Source: Chloroflexota bacterium
Lineage (GTDB): Bacteria > Chloroflexota > Anaerolineae > Anaerolineales > Villigracilaceae
Length of the DNA stretch: 64,000 nt
NCBI GenBank assembly: GCA_021795965.1
Contig: JAJYOU010000003.1
Span: 1-64,000 of the forward strand
Direction of reading: 5' to 3'
This document shows positions 1-7,665 of this stretch, one piece after another (within the stretch, counting starts at the first letter, position 1; each line of letters begins with the position of its first letter). The translations under genes were made by a program, and so were the position numbers. Under the pieces are notes generated by a model. It searched no databases and was not told the DNA's origin. It saw only the letters and a program-made list of their open reading frames with translations.

Positions 1-1
1 G

Positions 2-313
2 TCTGCAGTCTCAGAAACCGGCGGCAGTTTTATTCGCTACTTATCCACACAGCCGATGGAGGCCAAAGGAGGGCGCGCGTTCGTGGGTGCAGTTGGCCCA
101 TTTCTTTCCAGGCTGGGCGCAGCTTACTATGCGCGCCGGGATGCGGCCAACCCGAAAATCCTGAGTCCCGAGGAAGCTGAACGCCTGGCGCACGAGGATA
201 ACGAAGGCGCCTGGCCCACCATCCGCGAGCTGATTGAAGCAGAAATGCTCATGACCGGCCAGGAGATTGACGATTTTTCGTGCGATCTGGCCGCCGAGTA
301 CGAAGCAAGTTAG
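2..313 (+). CDS. C-terminal end of an unknown protein (5' truncated by window edge)
   Basis: The reading frame is open from base 2 through the listed ATG at 56 to the stop at 313, so the ATG is probably internal and the gene starts left of the window. About 103 residues are visible; the end is acidic and helical (…'EIDDFSCDLAAEYEAS'). I recognise no domain. The next gene starts 9 bases downstream behind a good ribosome binding site, so the two are probably co-transcribed. It belongs to the GC-rich plasmid-like block at the left of the window. Function unknown. Confidence 0.55.
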   Translation, partial: SAVSETGGSFIRYLSTQPMEAKGGRAFVGAVGPFLSRLGAAYYARRDAANPKILSPEEAERLAHEDNEGAWPTIRELIEAEMLMTGQEIDDFSCDLAAEYEAS

Positions 314-322
314 GAGAACGTT

Positions 323-760
323 ATGGCAACAGTTATCAAAAATGCGTGGGTTGAAACCACCACGGAGTACAGGCGCGAGTTTGAGCGAGTGGATGAAAGT
401 GGCGAGCAAACCGGGAGCGGAGCGTCTTTTCCCTGCGACCCTGTCACCGGAGAACCTTTGTTTGCCGAGCTTCACCCAAACGCAATAGAGAACTACTACC
501 ACTACCTGAAACTCGTCGCAGAAGGCAAGGCGCTCGATATGGGCGCTGTCACTCGAAGAAACAGCTACCGGCATCCAGCAGTTATCGAGTGCGCCCGGTG
601 TCACAGCCAGGTCGAACTCGATGACGCTTTTCTCTCCACTTGTGGCAAGTGCGGTGCAGACTACGACGGTTCTGGCCAGCTTCTTGCACCCCGCGAACAG
701 TGGGGCGAAGAGACCGGCGAGACGTTGGGAGATATATTTTGCGGAGGCCAGGATAACTAA
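323..760 (+). CDS. Zinc-ribbon hypothetical protein
   Basis: A 145-residue protein starting at an ATG preceded by GGAGAA at good spacing. The C-terminal half has a four-cysteine zinc ribbon: 'CARCHSQ' around residue 92 and 'CGKCGA' around 107, followed by an acidic tail. The N-terminal half has no motif I recognise. Small zinc-ribbon proteins of this style are common as uncharacterised cargo of plasmids and phages. It follows the truncated gene by 9 bases and is closed by a strong terminator. It probably binds zinc and perhaps nucleic acid or a protein partner; the role is unknown. Confidence 0.6.
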   Translation: MATVIKNAWVETTTEYRREFERVDESGEQTGSGASFPCDPVTGEPLFAELHPNAIENYYHYLKLVAEGKALDMGAVTRRNSYRHPAVIECARCHSQVELDDAFLSTCGKCGADYDGSGQLLAPREQWGEETGETLGDIFCGGQDN

Positions 761-767
761 CCACCTC

Positions 768-797
768 ACCCAGGAGGCTCACCGCCTCCTGGGTTTT
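768..797 (+). terminator. Rho-independent terminator
   Basis: ACCCAGGAGGC, a five-base loop, then GCCTCCTGGGT followed by TTT. The 11-bp stem is perfect and sits 8 bases after the zinc-ribbon gene stop. Confidence 0.85.
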
Positions 798-840
798 CTC
801 CTAACAACAAACCTGCCCAAGATTGGAGTACAATTAATTC

Positions 841-1059
841 ATGAAACGAGATGAAGATCAGCTCAAATCACTAAAACAAGGCCTTGAGCGTACCAAGCAA
901 CAACTGGCGGCCTTTGAATCTCGCTTTGGCATGACTACTGCGGATATGAAAAGCCGCTTAGGGTCAGGCCAGATGGAAGAAACACTCGAAACAATTGATT
1001 GGTGTCTGGAGTTCGAAGCCTTACACTTGTTGGAAGAACAATATAGTCAGGCCGTCTAA
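841..1059 (+). CDS. Small coiled-coil protein, first gene of the MNT-HEPN cassette
   Basis: A 72-residue charged helical protein (about residues 5-30 predicted coiled coil) with the pattern 'FESRFGMTTADMKSRL'. This resembles short antitoxin-like partners often found before small toxin genes; that is a resemblance, not a firm assignment. The ATG is preceded by GGAG at long spacing. The nucleotidyltransferase starts 21 bases after its stop, so it is probably co-transcribed with the MNT and HEPN genes. Its first five codons (MKRDE) nearly match those of the nucleotidyltransferase. It may be a third component or regulator of the module. Confidence 0.5.
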   Translation: MKRDEDQLKSLKQGLERTKQQLAAFESRFGMTTADMKSRLGSGQMEETLETIDWCLEFEALHLLEEQYSQAV

Positions 1060-1080
1060 AGTCTAATGGAGCAAAAATCT

Positions 1081-1374
1081 ATGAAACGAGACGAGGTACT
1101 GCGCATTTTGCGCGAGCATGAAAACGAACTCCGCGAAAAATATGGGATGCAGACACTTTCGTTGTTTGGTTCTGTTGCCCGCGATGAGGCCCACCCAGAC
1201 AGCGATGTGGACTTGCTGGTTGAATTCAGCCGCCCCGTAGGACTTTTTGGTTTGGCTGCCATGCAAGATTACCTGGAGAGTTTGTTTGAGCGCAAGGTAG
1301 ATCTCGGAACCCCTCGTTCCCTGAGGCCGGAGCTAAAAACCCATGTCTTACAGGAGGCTGTGCGTGTCGCCTAG
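1081..1374 (+). CDS. mntA: MNT-type minimal nucleotidyltransferase (MntA-like antitoxin)
   Basis: A nucleotidyltransferase of the MNT family, about 97 residues. The signature 'GSVARDEAHPDSDVDLLVEF' holds the GS…DxD nucleotide and metal site. In characterised MntA-HepT pairs the MNT protein neutralises the HEPN toxin by AMPylating a tyrosine next to its RNase motif. I prefer the ATG at 1081, which has GGAG upstream, over the ORF-track ATG at 1066, which has none. The 3' end overlaps the HEPN gene start, as is typical for these translationally coupled pairs. The order here is antitoxin before toxin. Confidence 0.85.
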   Translation: MKRDEVLRILREHENELREKYGMQTLSLFGSVARDEAHPDSDVDLLVEFSRPVGLFGLAAMQDYLESLFERKVDLGTPRSLRPELKTHVLQEAVRVA

Positions 1375-1696
1375 AACCTGGAAAGACCGCATCCGCGACA
1401 TCCTGAAAGCGATTTCTGAAATTCAAGCTTTCACGCAAGGTATGGATTTTGAGGCATTCCAGAATGATGAGAAAACCATCCGAGCCGTTGAGATGAATCT
1501 GATCATCATTGGCGAGGCCGCCGGACAAGTACCGGATGATGTTCAAGAAACCTATTCGCTCATTCCCTGGTCTCTGATGCGCTCGATGCGTAATCGGATG
1601 GCACATGTCTATTTCTCGGTAGACGAAAGACTGCTTTGGGAAACCGTGACAGAGCAGCTTTCTGAACTCGTGCCCTTGCTCGAAGCCATTCTCTAA
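1364..1696 (+). CDS. hepT: HEPN-domain toxin (HepT/DUF86 family RNase)
   Basis: An all-helical HEPN/DUF86 protein of about 110 residues. It carries the catalytic R-x4-H motif in 'MRNRMAHVYF', and a tyrosine two residues after the histidine gives the full Rx4HxY pattern of HepT toxins. Members are RNases that cut cellular RNA when released from the MNT partner. The best start is GTG at 1364, seven bases after a perfect AGGAGG that lies inside the end of mntA. The ORF-track start at 1343 has no such site. The overlap with mntA is 11 bases. A strong terminator follows. Confidence 0.85.
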   Translation: MSPRTWKDRIRDILKAISEIQAFTQGMDFEAFQNDEKTIRAVEMNLIIIGEAAGQVPDDVQETYSLIPWSLMRSMRNRMAHVYFSVDERLLWETVTEQLSELVPLLEAIL

Positions 1697-1717
1697 AATC
1701 ACAAATAACCATCCATC

Positions 1718-1750
1718 AAACACAGGAGGCCCCCCGCCTCCTGTGTTTTT
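1718..1750 (+). terminator. Rho-independent terminator after the MNT-HEPN cassette
   Basis: AAACACAGGAGGC, a run of C, then GCCTCCTGTGTTT and a T run. The 13-bp perfect stem is of the same 'AGGAGGC/GCCTCCT' style as the terminator at 768 and, in part, the one at 7141. Confidence 0.85.
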
Positions 1751-1764
1751 CTTTTTGCCGTTTG

Positions 1765-1909
1765 CCGTCTGGGTTTACGACCCGGACGGGAGATGACAAA
1801 TCTCTCAAGTATCCGTTTTCCACAGAACTCACCGACTGGCGGGTTTTCATCATCATTCAACCGTAATTCACATTTACCCGGCGAGGCGCGTCATTTGCGC
1901 CCAACCGGG
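1765..1909 (+). promoter_or_regulatory. Structured leader before the methylase gene (two hairpins)
   Basis: The 190-base leader upstream of the methylase half holds two inverted repeats. The first is CCGTCTGGGT/ACCCGGACGG at 1765-1789, with one wobble pair. The second is a two-part stem, CCCGG…GGCGC/GCGCC…CCGGG, at 1877-1909, ending about 22 bases before the GGAGG site. The second resembles the GC-rich hairpin before the downstream helicase half. Possible roles are RNA stability, attenuation or phage/plasmid regulation; none is shown. Confidence 0.4.
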
Positions 1910-1941
1910 CGTACTGGCGTGTCTTGCCACTGGAGGACAGC

Positions 1942-3357
1942 ATGGCAAGAGACTTCTATTTTCAAACTGTGACCGGCCTTTCCTGGTCCGGTCCACTGGA
2001 CAAAGCCCTGATTAATATCGAGGCCATTCGGATCGCCAAGTCGGGCCGCGAGGCCACAGACGAGGAGCAGGATCTTCTCAGCCGCTACACTGGTTGGGGC
2101 GATACTGCTGTCTTGAACGCGGCGATCAAGCGCGGATTACAGGCGGAACTCAGCGAGGCCGAGTGGGCAGGCGTCCGCGCCAGCACGCTCAACGCGCACT
2201 ATACCGCACTGCCTGTCATTCGCGCCATCTGGCACGGCTTGACGCGGCTCGGGATTTTGCAGTTGCCGGAAATCACGGCAATTGATCCGTCCGCAGGCAA
2301 TGGTCACTTCAAGAGCACGACGCCACCCGAAGCGCGGTCACGCATCTCATGGTCAGAGGTCGAAATCGACCCCCTTACCAGTCAGGTGCTGGCTATGCTT
2401 CACCCCGAAAGCCGGGTATTTGCCAGCCCTTACGAGACTGCCAGGCTCCCGGCAAACTATTTCAACCTGGCCCTGAGCAACGTCCCCTTCGGGGCGTATC
2501 CGGTGCAGGATGATAGTTTGCCTGCTTATCTCAGGGCCTCGATCCATGACTACTTTTTCGCCAGAACAATGAAACTCCTTTGTCCTGGCGGAATCATGGC
2601 GTTCATCACCTCCAGGTATACCCTGGACAAAAAGGAAAATGCGGTACGGAAATATCTCGCGGGGCAAGCCGACCTCCTGGCCGCCGTCCGGCTCCCGAAT
2701 ACGGCTTTCAAGGCCAATGCAGGCACGGAAGTCGTCACTGACATTCTATTCCTGCGCAAGCGGCTTCCCGGCGAAAAGCCAGGCGATGATACCTGGATTG
2801 GAACTCAGATGATGTCGATCACTCATTCCGAACGCGATTGGATCAGCAAGAATTACGATGTAAGCAACTATTATGTTGGCCACCCGGAGAACATTCTGGG
2901 GATGCCTTCAGCGTCCGGATCAATGTATGGCGACTGTGAGTACACCGTGCTTCCTGATGAAAGAAATCTCGAAGCAACTATCGTGTCGGCGCTGGACGCC
3001 TCGCTCCCTGAAGATGTCCTGGCAGGACAACCGCAACTCGTTGTCACCAACACATCCACAGCCTTCGAACCAGTGGATGATACCCTGCCCGCAATTGGCA
3101 AAAAGTTTGGTCTCGCGGATGAGCAAAAGCTCACCGAGTTGCAAGAGATTTACGCGCTTGGCCAAGAGCTTCTAAAAACAGAAGTTGCCGCTGGAGCAAA
3201 CGCACTGGTTACCAATTTGCGCGAGCGTCTCAATTCGGCTTACGACCTGTTTGTTGGCAAATATGGTTGCATCAACGAGCGCCAAAACGCCCGTTTGATC
3301 TCTGGCACTCCCCAAGGCGCATTTCTATTAGCCCTCGAAGTTCCCATCACGTTCTAA
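1942..3357 (+). CDS. DNA N6-methylase-like half of a split methylase/helicase
   Basis: A 471-residue protein homologous to the N-terminal part of giant plasmid and phage methylase-helicase proteins. 'AIDPSAGNGHF' (about residue 113) is the AdoMet-binding motif I. 'LSNVPFGAY' (about 177) stands in the place of the NPPY motif, an unusual Asn-Val-Pro-Phe version shared by this family. I choose the ATG at 1942, preceded by GGAGG, over the upstream TTG in the track. The protein ends in 'FLLALEVPITF', just where unsplit relatives, as I remember them, continue into 'KADIF…'. That continuation opens the next ORF, so the two halves probably act together. A role in protecting or processing element DNA is an inference. 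Confidence 0.75.
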   Translation: MARDFYFQTVTGLSWSGPLDKALINIEAIRIAKSGREATDEEQDLLSRYTGWGDTAVLNAAIKRGLQAELSEAEWAGVRASTLNAHYTALPVIRAIWHGLTRLGILQLPEITAIDPSAGNGHFKSTTPPEARSRISWSEVEIDPLTSQVLAMLHPESRVFASPYETARLPANYFNLALSNVPFGAYPVQDDSLPAYLRASIHDYFFARTMKLLCPGGIMAFITSRYTLDKKENAVRKYLAGQADLLAAVRLPNTAFKANAGTEVVTDILFLRKRLPGEKPGDDTWIGTQMMSITHSERDWISKNYDVSNYYVGHPENILGMPSASGSMYGDCEYTVLPDERNLEATIVSALDASLPEDVLAGQPQLVVTNTSTAFEPVDDTLPAIGKKFGLADEQKLTELQEIYALGQELLKTEVAAGANALVTNLRERLNSAYDLFVGKYGCINERQNARLISGTPQGAFLLALEVPITF

Positions 3358-3375
3358 CTTTTATTCTCTTCACAC

Positions 3376-3445
3376 AGCAGCCTGCAAACGACTTTTGCGG
3401 GCTGCTCGCATTTAATTATCTGGGCGGCGCCACTCCGCGCCGCCC
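3376..3445 (+). other. Two hairpins in the gap that splits the methylase/helicase
   Basis: The gap holds a terminator-like stem, AGCAGCC…GGCTGCT with inner GCAAA/TTTTGC pairing (3376-3406). It is followed by a perfect 9-bp stem, GGGCGGCGC/GCGCCGCCC (3422-3445), just before GGAGG and the TTG start of the helicase half. This spacer separates sequence that is continuous in relatives. Confidence 0.5.
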
Positions 3446-3460
3446 TATTTGGAGGACAAT

Positions 3461-6400
3461 TTGGATACCCAATGGAAAAAAGCAGATATTTTTTACCGTT
3501 CCACTGTGCGGCTCGCAAGCGACTCTGCGCAGCACTGCGCTTCGATTGAAGATGCTTTGGCCGCGTGCCTCGATAGCCTGGGCAGGGTGGATATTGCCAC
3601 CATCGCCAAGTTTTCTCGCCAGGATGAAGAAAGTGTTGTTCGCCAATTAAGCGGCGGGCGCATTTTCCGCGACCCGGCCACCAAGCAGTGGTTGACCGAC
3701 GATGCATACCTGAGCGGTAATGTCGCCGCGAAACTGGCTGAGGCTGACGCGCTGGCAGCTTTCGACACTGAATACCAGATCAACGTTCAGGCGCTCAGGA
3801 TGGCGCAGCCTGCCCTCTTGATGCCCGGTCAAATCTACGCTCCTCTAGGAGCGGGTTGGATCCCTGCGGAGGTCATCGAAAAATTCTTCGTCGAGATGCT
3901 TGAAGTTGACCCGCGCTATGTCAAGGCCACATACGCCGCACCGATGGCAGAATGGTTCTTGAAAATCAGTGGCTGGGTGCCGGAGAACGCGAAAGTTCGC
4001 TGGGGAACGGAACGGGTGGATGCCGTAGATGTCTGCGCGGAAACCCTGTCGTCGAAAATGATCGTGGTCTACGACCTTGAATTTGAGGACGGTAAGGCTG
4101 AGCCAAAGAAGATTGTCAATCGCCAGGCAACAGTCGTAGTGCAAGCCAAACAGGCCGAACTGCAAGCCAAGTTCGAGTATTGGCTTTGGGCTGACGATAC
4201 CCGCGCCTCCTTGTTGGCAGATATCTACAACAAGAAGTACAACGTCTGGCGCGTGCGCCAATACAACGGCGACCATTTGACTCTACCTGGGTTATCCACT
4301 TCGTTCACTCTGCGCAAGAATCAGACGCGCGCCATCTGGCGCGCGATGCAAAGCCAGTCTACCATGCTCGACCACCAGGTCGGAGCAGGGAAAACGCTGG
4401 CAGGGATTTGCTCCATCATGGAATGCCGGCGCATCGGCCTGGTAAAAAAGGCCATGATCGTGGCGCCCAACAATCTGGTGGGTCAATGGCACATGGAAAT
4501 CCTGTCCGCCTATCCATCTGCTCGCGTCTTGATGATCGGCCCAGGCGATTTTGGTAAGGAACGCCGTTCAACTTTCATGTCCCGCATTGCCACCGGCGAT
4601 TGGGATATGGTGGTTGTGCCGTACAGCAGTTTCAAGCTACTGCCCATGAGCGCTGAGGCCGAGATGGATTTCATTGAATCCGAAATTGATTTGATGGAAC
4701 GCTACTTGTGGACGCTGAAGGCGGAAAACGAGTCCGATGCCGCCGCGATCAAGAAAATCGAACGCTCGATCAAGCGCTTCGAGGCGCGCCTGCTGGAAAA
4801 GAAAGCAATGGCAAAAGACTCGCGTGACACCATCACGTTCGAAATGCTGGGGATCGATATGCTGGTCGTGGACGAGTTCCACTCGTTCAAGAACCTGTTT
4901 TTTCGAACCAAACAGACCCGGATTGCGGGACTCCCAAACTCCGAAAGTCAGCGCGCCTTTGATATGTTTATGAAGGTGCAGTGGCTTCTGGGGCGTGATG
5001 GGAAGGTTCTGGCGATCACGGGTACTCCGATTTCGAATACCATCGCAGAGGCGTTTACGATGCAGCGCTATTTGCAAGGCGCAGAACTCATCCGCGCTGG
5101 CGTCGAGTACTTTGATGCCTGGTCCCCCATGTTTGCCCTGGCAACAGCCGGGGTGGAAATGTCCCCGGATGGAGCTGGTTTTCGTTTGAACACTCGTTAT
5201 CGCAAGTTCAAAAACTTGCCCGAGCTTTACGCCATGTGGGCACAGAATGTGGACTCTTATGTGATCGCAAAGGGTGATCTTGAAATGCCGACCCTACACA
5301 ATGGCGGGTTGATCAAGGTTAAGTGCAAGCGCGACCCGCGCATGCGCGCTTACGTCAGGGAACTGGCGGCCAGGGCGGACAAAGTCAAAACGGGAGCCGT
5401 CGAGCCTGAAGAAGACAACATGCTCAAAATCTCTTCGGATGGCGCCAAGGCCGCCCTGGATTTGTCTCTGGTTATTCCAGGCGAGGCCACTGCCTCCATG
5501 CCAAAAATCGACCAACTGGTCGAGGCCGTAGCGGCCATTTACTTTATGAGCGCTCCGACTAAGGGCACGCAAATTGTTTTCTGCGATCTTGCTACACCGA
5601 AGGCGAAACGGATTGTTGAAAAGGATGACATCGGCAGCGATGACGAAGACAGCGTGATGGGTGTGGAAATCGCTTTGACAAGGGATATCTACGCCCAGAT
5701 CGAACGCCGTCTTGTGGCTCGCGGAGTTAAATCGAGCGAGATTGTCTTTGCTCACGAAGCCAAGAACACCGGGCAACGCATGGCAATGTATCGCGCTGTG
5801 AACAAAGGCGAAAAACGCATTGTCATTGCCTCTACCGAGAAGATGGGGCTGGGCGTAAACGTGCAAGAACGCCTGCTCGCTATTCATCATCTCACTCCAA
5901 CCTGGAGACCAGACGGTCTCCAGCAGCGCACCGGACGCATGGAGCGGCCAGGCAATCGTTACCCGGAAGTGTTCGAGTTCGTTTTCGTCACACCTGGGTC
6001 GTTCGATGGTTACAAGTGGCAGACGCTTGAGTCAAAGCTTGGTTTTATCGCTGACTTTAAGCGCGGAAAACTTGGCCGCGAAACTGACGACATCGGCGAC
6101 GATGAAATCTCCTACGCCGCTTTGAAAGCTATGTCGTCCGGCAATCCACTCATTTTGCGAAAAGTGGAACTGGATACGCAGTTGGCAAAGATGAACATGC
6201 TGCGCCAGGAGTTTATCTCCCGGCGCGCGTCTCTCCAAAACCGCATGAGCCGCTTGCAGCAGTACCTGCCAACCCAACGGCTGGAACGCGAGGCTCTCGC
6301 GGCCGAGGTCGCCAGGCGTGATCGCAGCGCAGAACAGGACTTTTCGGTTATGGTCGCTGCTGAAACCTTCACGGAACGCGAGGCCGCAGGTAAAGCCTTG

Positions 6401-7138
6401 ATGCGCTTCGCCATGTACAATCATTTCGACGCCGCCGTAGCGGGCGAGTACAGAGGCTTTCCGTTGGTTGGTTACAGCGTGAAGTCGCGGACATCAGGGG
6501 AATACGAGGTAATCCTGGGTGTCATTATTGCGGGAAAAACCCGGATTGCCAACGCGCTTACTGGCGTTGGGGTCTTTCAGAGTATTGACTCCCGCCTGCG
6601 CAGCCTGGACAAAACCTTGTCTGAGCTTGATGCAGATATCGCGCACTCCGAGGAAGCGGTTCAACATTTGATCGTTGAATTGGGGAATACCTGGGAGCAG
6701 GAAGACGAGTACACCTCGCTTGCGGCAGAAGTTTCTCGTGTCGATTCGGAACTGCGCTATGCGGCAGATGTTGCCCGGGGCGCTGATGACGAGGATATCG
6801 ACCTGTCTGTCATTGATAACGATGACTCCTGGCTGGAGCCTTACCGTCTGGCTCTGGGCCGGATCGCAACCATGCACTGCGACCAGCAGATTTTGGCGGC
6901 CGTCAATGGCGCCGCTAGTGTAGCAGTGGAGATTCCCCAGACTCCCGAAGTTATTGTCGATGAGTCGAACAGGGAAATCTCCCGCTTGCAGGCGCGCGCC
7001 GATTTTGCGTCGGCGATTGCCCAATCAGTCGCTCCAACGATGGCTGAGTGGGCAAAAGTTAATGGTGCGGTGAAAACCAATCCGCGCCGGAAATCCAAAG
7101 ACGCTGCGCCTTCCGGCCAGTTGTCGCTTGGGTTCTAA
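3461..7138 (+). CDS. SNF2/DEAD-like helicase half of a split methylase/helicase
   Basis: A 1,225-residue superfamily 2 helicase. Walker A is 'DHQVGAGKTLAG' (about residue 303), motif II is 'VVDEFHSFKN' (about 470), motif III is 'ITGTPISN' (about 519) and motif VI is 'QQRTGRMERPG' (about 820). A charged coiled-coil region and an acidic tail follow. The first 130 residues ('KKADIFYRSTVR…IFRDPATKQWLTD…YLSGNV') match the linker between methylase and helicase in single-chain relatives, as I remember them. The preferred start is TTG at 3461, six bases after GGAGG; the track TTG at 3449 overlaps that site. Such proteins are typical of conjugative elements and large phages; their biochemical role is poorly known. 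A strong terminator follows. Confidence 0.8.
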   Translation: MDTQWKKADIFYRSTVRLASDSAQHCASIEDALAACLDSLGRVDIATIAKFSRQDEESVVRQLSGGRIFRDPATKQWLTDDAYLSGNVAAKLAEADALAAFDTEYQINVQALRMAQPALLMPGQIYAPLGAGWIPAEVIEKFFVEMLEVDPRYVKATYAAPMAEWFLKISGWVPENAKVRWGTERVDAVDVCAETLSSKMIVVYDLEFEDGKAEPKKIVNRQATVVVQAKQAELQAKFEYWLWADDTRASLLADIYNKKYNVWRVRQYNGDHLTLPGLSTSFTLRKNQTRAIWRAMQSQSTMLDHQVGAGKTLAGICSIMECRRIGLVKKAMIVAPNNLVGQWHMEILSAYPSARVLMIGPGDFGKERRSTFMSRIATGDWDMVVVPYSSFKLLPMSAEAEMDFIESEIDLMERYLWTLKAENESDAAAIKKIERSIKRFEARLLEKKAMAKDSRDTITFEMLGIDMLVVDEFHSFKNLFFRTKQTRIAGLPNSESQRAFDMFMKVQWLLGRDGKVLAITGTPISNTIAEAFTMQRYLQGAELIRAGVEYFDAWSPMFALATAGVEMSPDGAGFRLNTRYRKFKNLPELYAMWAQNVDSYVIAKGDLEMPTLHNGGLIKVKCKRDPRMRAYVRELAARADKVKTGAVEPEEDNMLKISSDGAKAALDLSLVIPGEATASMPKIDQLVEAVAAIYFMSAPTKGTQIVFCDLATPKAKRIVEKDDIGSDDEDSVMGVEIALTRDIYAQIERRLVARGVKSSEIVFAHEAKNTGQRMAMYRAVNKGEKRIVIASTEKMGLGVNVQERLLAIHHLTPTWRPDGLQQRTGRMERPGNRYPEVFEFVFVTPGSFDGYKWQTLESKLGFIADFKRGKLGRETDDIGDDEISYAALKAMSSGNPLILRKVELDTQLAKMNMLRQEFISRRASLQNRMSRLQQYLPTQRLEREALAAEVARRDRSAEQDFSVMVAAETFTEREAAGKALMRFAMYNHFDAAVAGEYRGFPLVGYSVKSRTSGEYEVILGVIIAGKTRIANALTGVGVFQSIDSRLRSLDKTLSELDADIAHSEEAVQHLIVELGNTWEQEDEYTSLAAEVSRVDSELRYAADVARGADDEDIDLSVIDNDDSWLEPYRLALGRIATMHCDQQILAAVNGAASVAVEIPQTPEVIVDESNREISRLQARADFASAIAQSVAPTMAEWAKVNGAVKTNPRRKSKDAAPSGQLSLGF

Positions 7139-7140
7139 TC

Positions 7141-7171
7141 AAAACGGGAGGCTTTTGGCCTCCCGTTTTTT
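7141..7171 (+). terminator. Rho-independent terminator
   Basis: AAAACGGGAGGC, a short loop, then GCCTCCCGTTTT and further T. The perfect 12-bp stem lies directly after the helicase stop. Confidence 0.9.
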
Positions 7172-7182
7172 GTTGTATGTTT

Positions 7183-7523
7183 CCGTTTTGATTTCTCTGA
7201 ATTCAACAAAAATATGTATGCTCGCACCGAAATCGGCAAAGCTGCCGATGCCACCTCTCCGGCGATGGAAATTAAATGAAAAACATTTCGGGAAGGCGGA
7301 CAACCGCATCCCACCGGACAGACATATTCGGTGGCACAGTTCTATGCCAATATGAATAACGGCTATCTGGCAAAACTCAATATCCATCCCAGGGTAACTG
7401 TGGGATACAGGTGAACGGCAGCAGCGATACGGTGTATGTAGCAGTTTCGGTGCGGCCCACACCGTTGCGTACAGCCTGGTGGTACGCAATGCTTTTGGAA
7501 ACTGCAATTTTCATAAACTTTAA
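7183..7523 (+). pseudogene. Decayed TadE/TadG-like pilus protein gene
   Basis: Three open pieces in different frames together read like the end of a TadE/TadG-family protein. They are 'ARTEIGKAADA' (about 7,210), then 'GQTYSVAQFYANMNNGYL' (about 7,315) and 'AYSLVVRNAFGN' followed by TAA at 7,521. The first piece matches the 'ART(E/Q)…AADAA' region that follows the membrane helix of Tad pilin-like proteins. At least two frameshifts and several stops separate the pieces, so it cannot make a protein. The family call rests on remembered sequence style only. A hairpin terminator at 7,618 may belong to it. Confidence 0.4.
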
Positions 7524-7524
7524 C

Positions 7525-7557
7525 TAATTAACGTGAGTTCGGGGCTGACGTTAATTA
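7525..7557. repeat. Near-perfect 33-bp palindrome
   Basis: TAATTAACGT at 7525-7534 is the exact reverse complement of ACGTTAATTA at 7548-7557. Two more bases (AG/CT) pair inside one mismatch. There is no T run after it, so it is not a typical terminator. It lies just after the pilus-like pseudogene. Confidence 0.7.
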
Positions 7558-7617
7558 CCCTTCTTGATTTTCAAACAGGGATTCGAATTCACTTGGGTCA
7601 CACATCAATTGTGTATT

Positions 7618-7665
7618 AGAGCAGTGGAAGGTTGGTCAAAACGTACCTTCCACTGCTCTATTTTG
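7618..7665 (+). terminator. Rho-independent terminator
   Basis: AGAGCAGTGGAAGGT and ACCTTCCACTGCTCT form a perfect 15-bp stem around a 12-base loop, followed by ATTTTG. It probably once closed the decayed gene upstream. Confidence 0.75.

Noticed and set aside
41-769. 242-residue minus-strand ORF opposite the first two genes
   Set aside because: Shadow of the GC-rich plus-strand genes; no ribosome site, and the plus-strand zinc-ribbon gene has a clear start, motif and terminator.
3461-7138. Intein or intron inside the helicase, or as the cause of the split
   Set aside because: No Hedgehog/intein motifs or group I/II intron features; the spacer is only about 100 bases with hairpins and a ribosome site.
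7575-7605. 'GGGATTCGAATTC' resembling the T-arm of a tRNA, considered as an attachment-site remnant
   Set aside because: It does not match the tRNA-Glu 3' end in this window and has no acceptor stem or anticodon arm around it.
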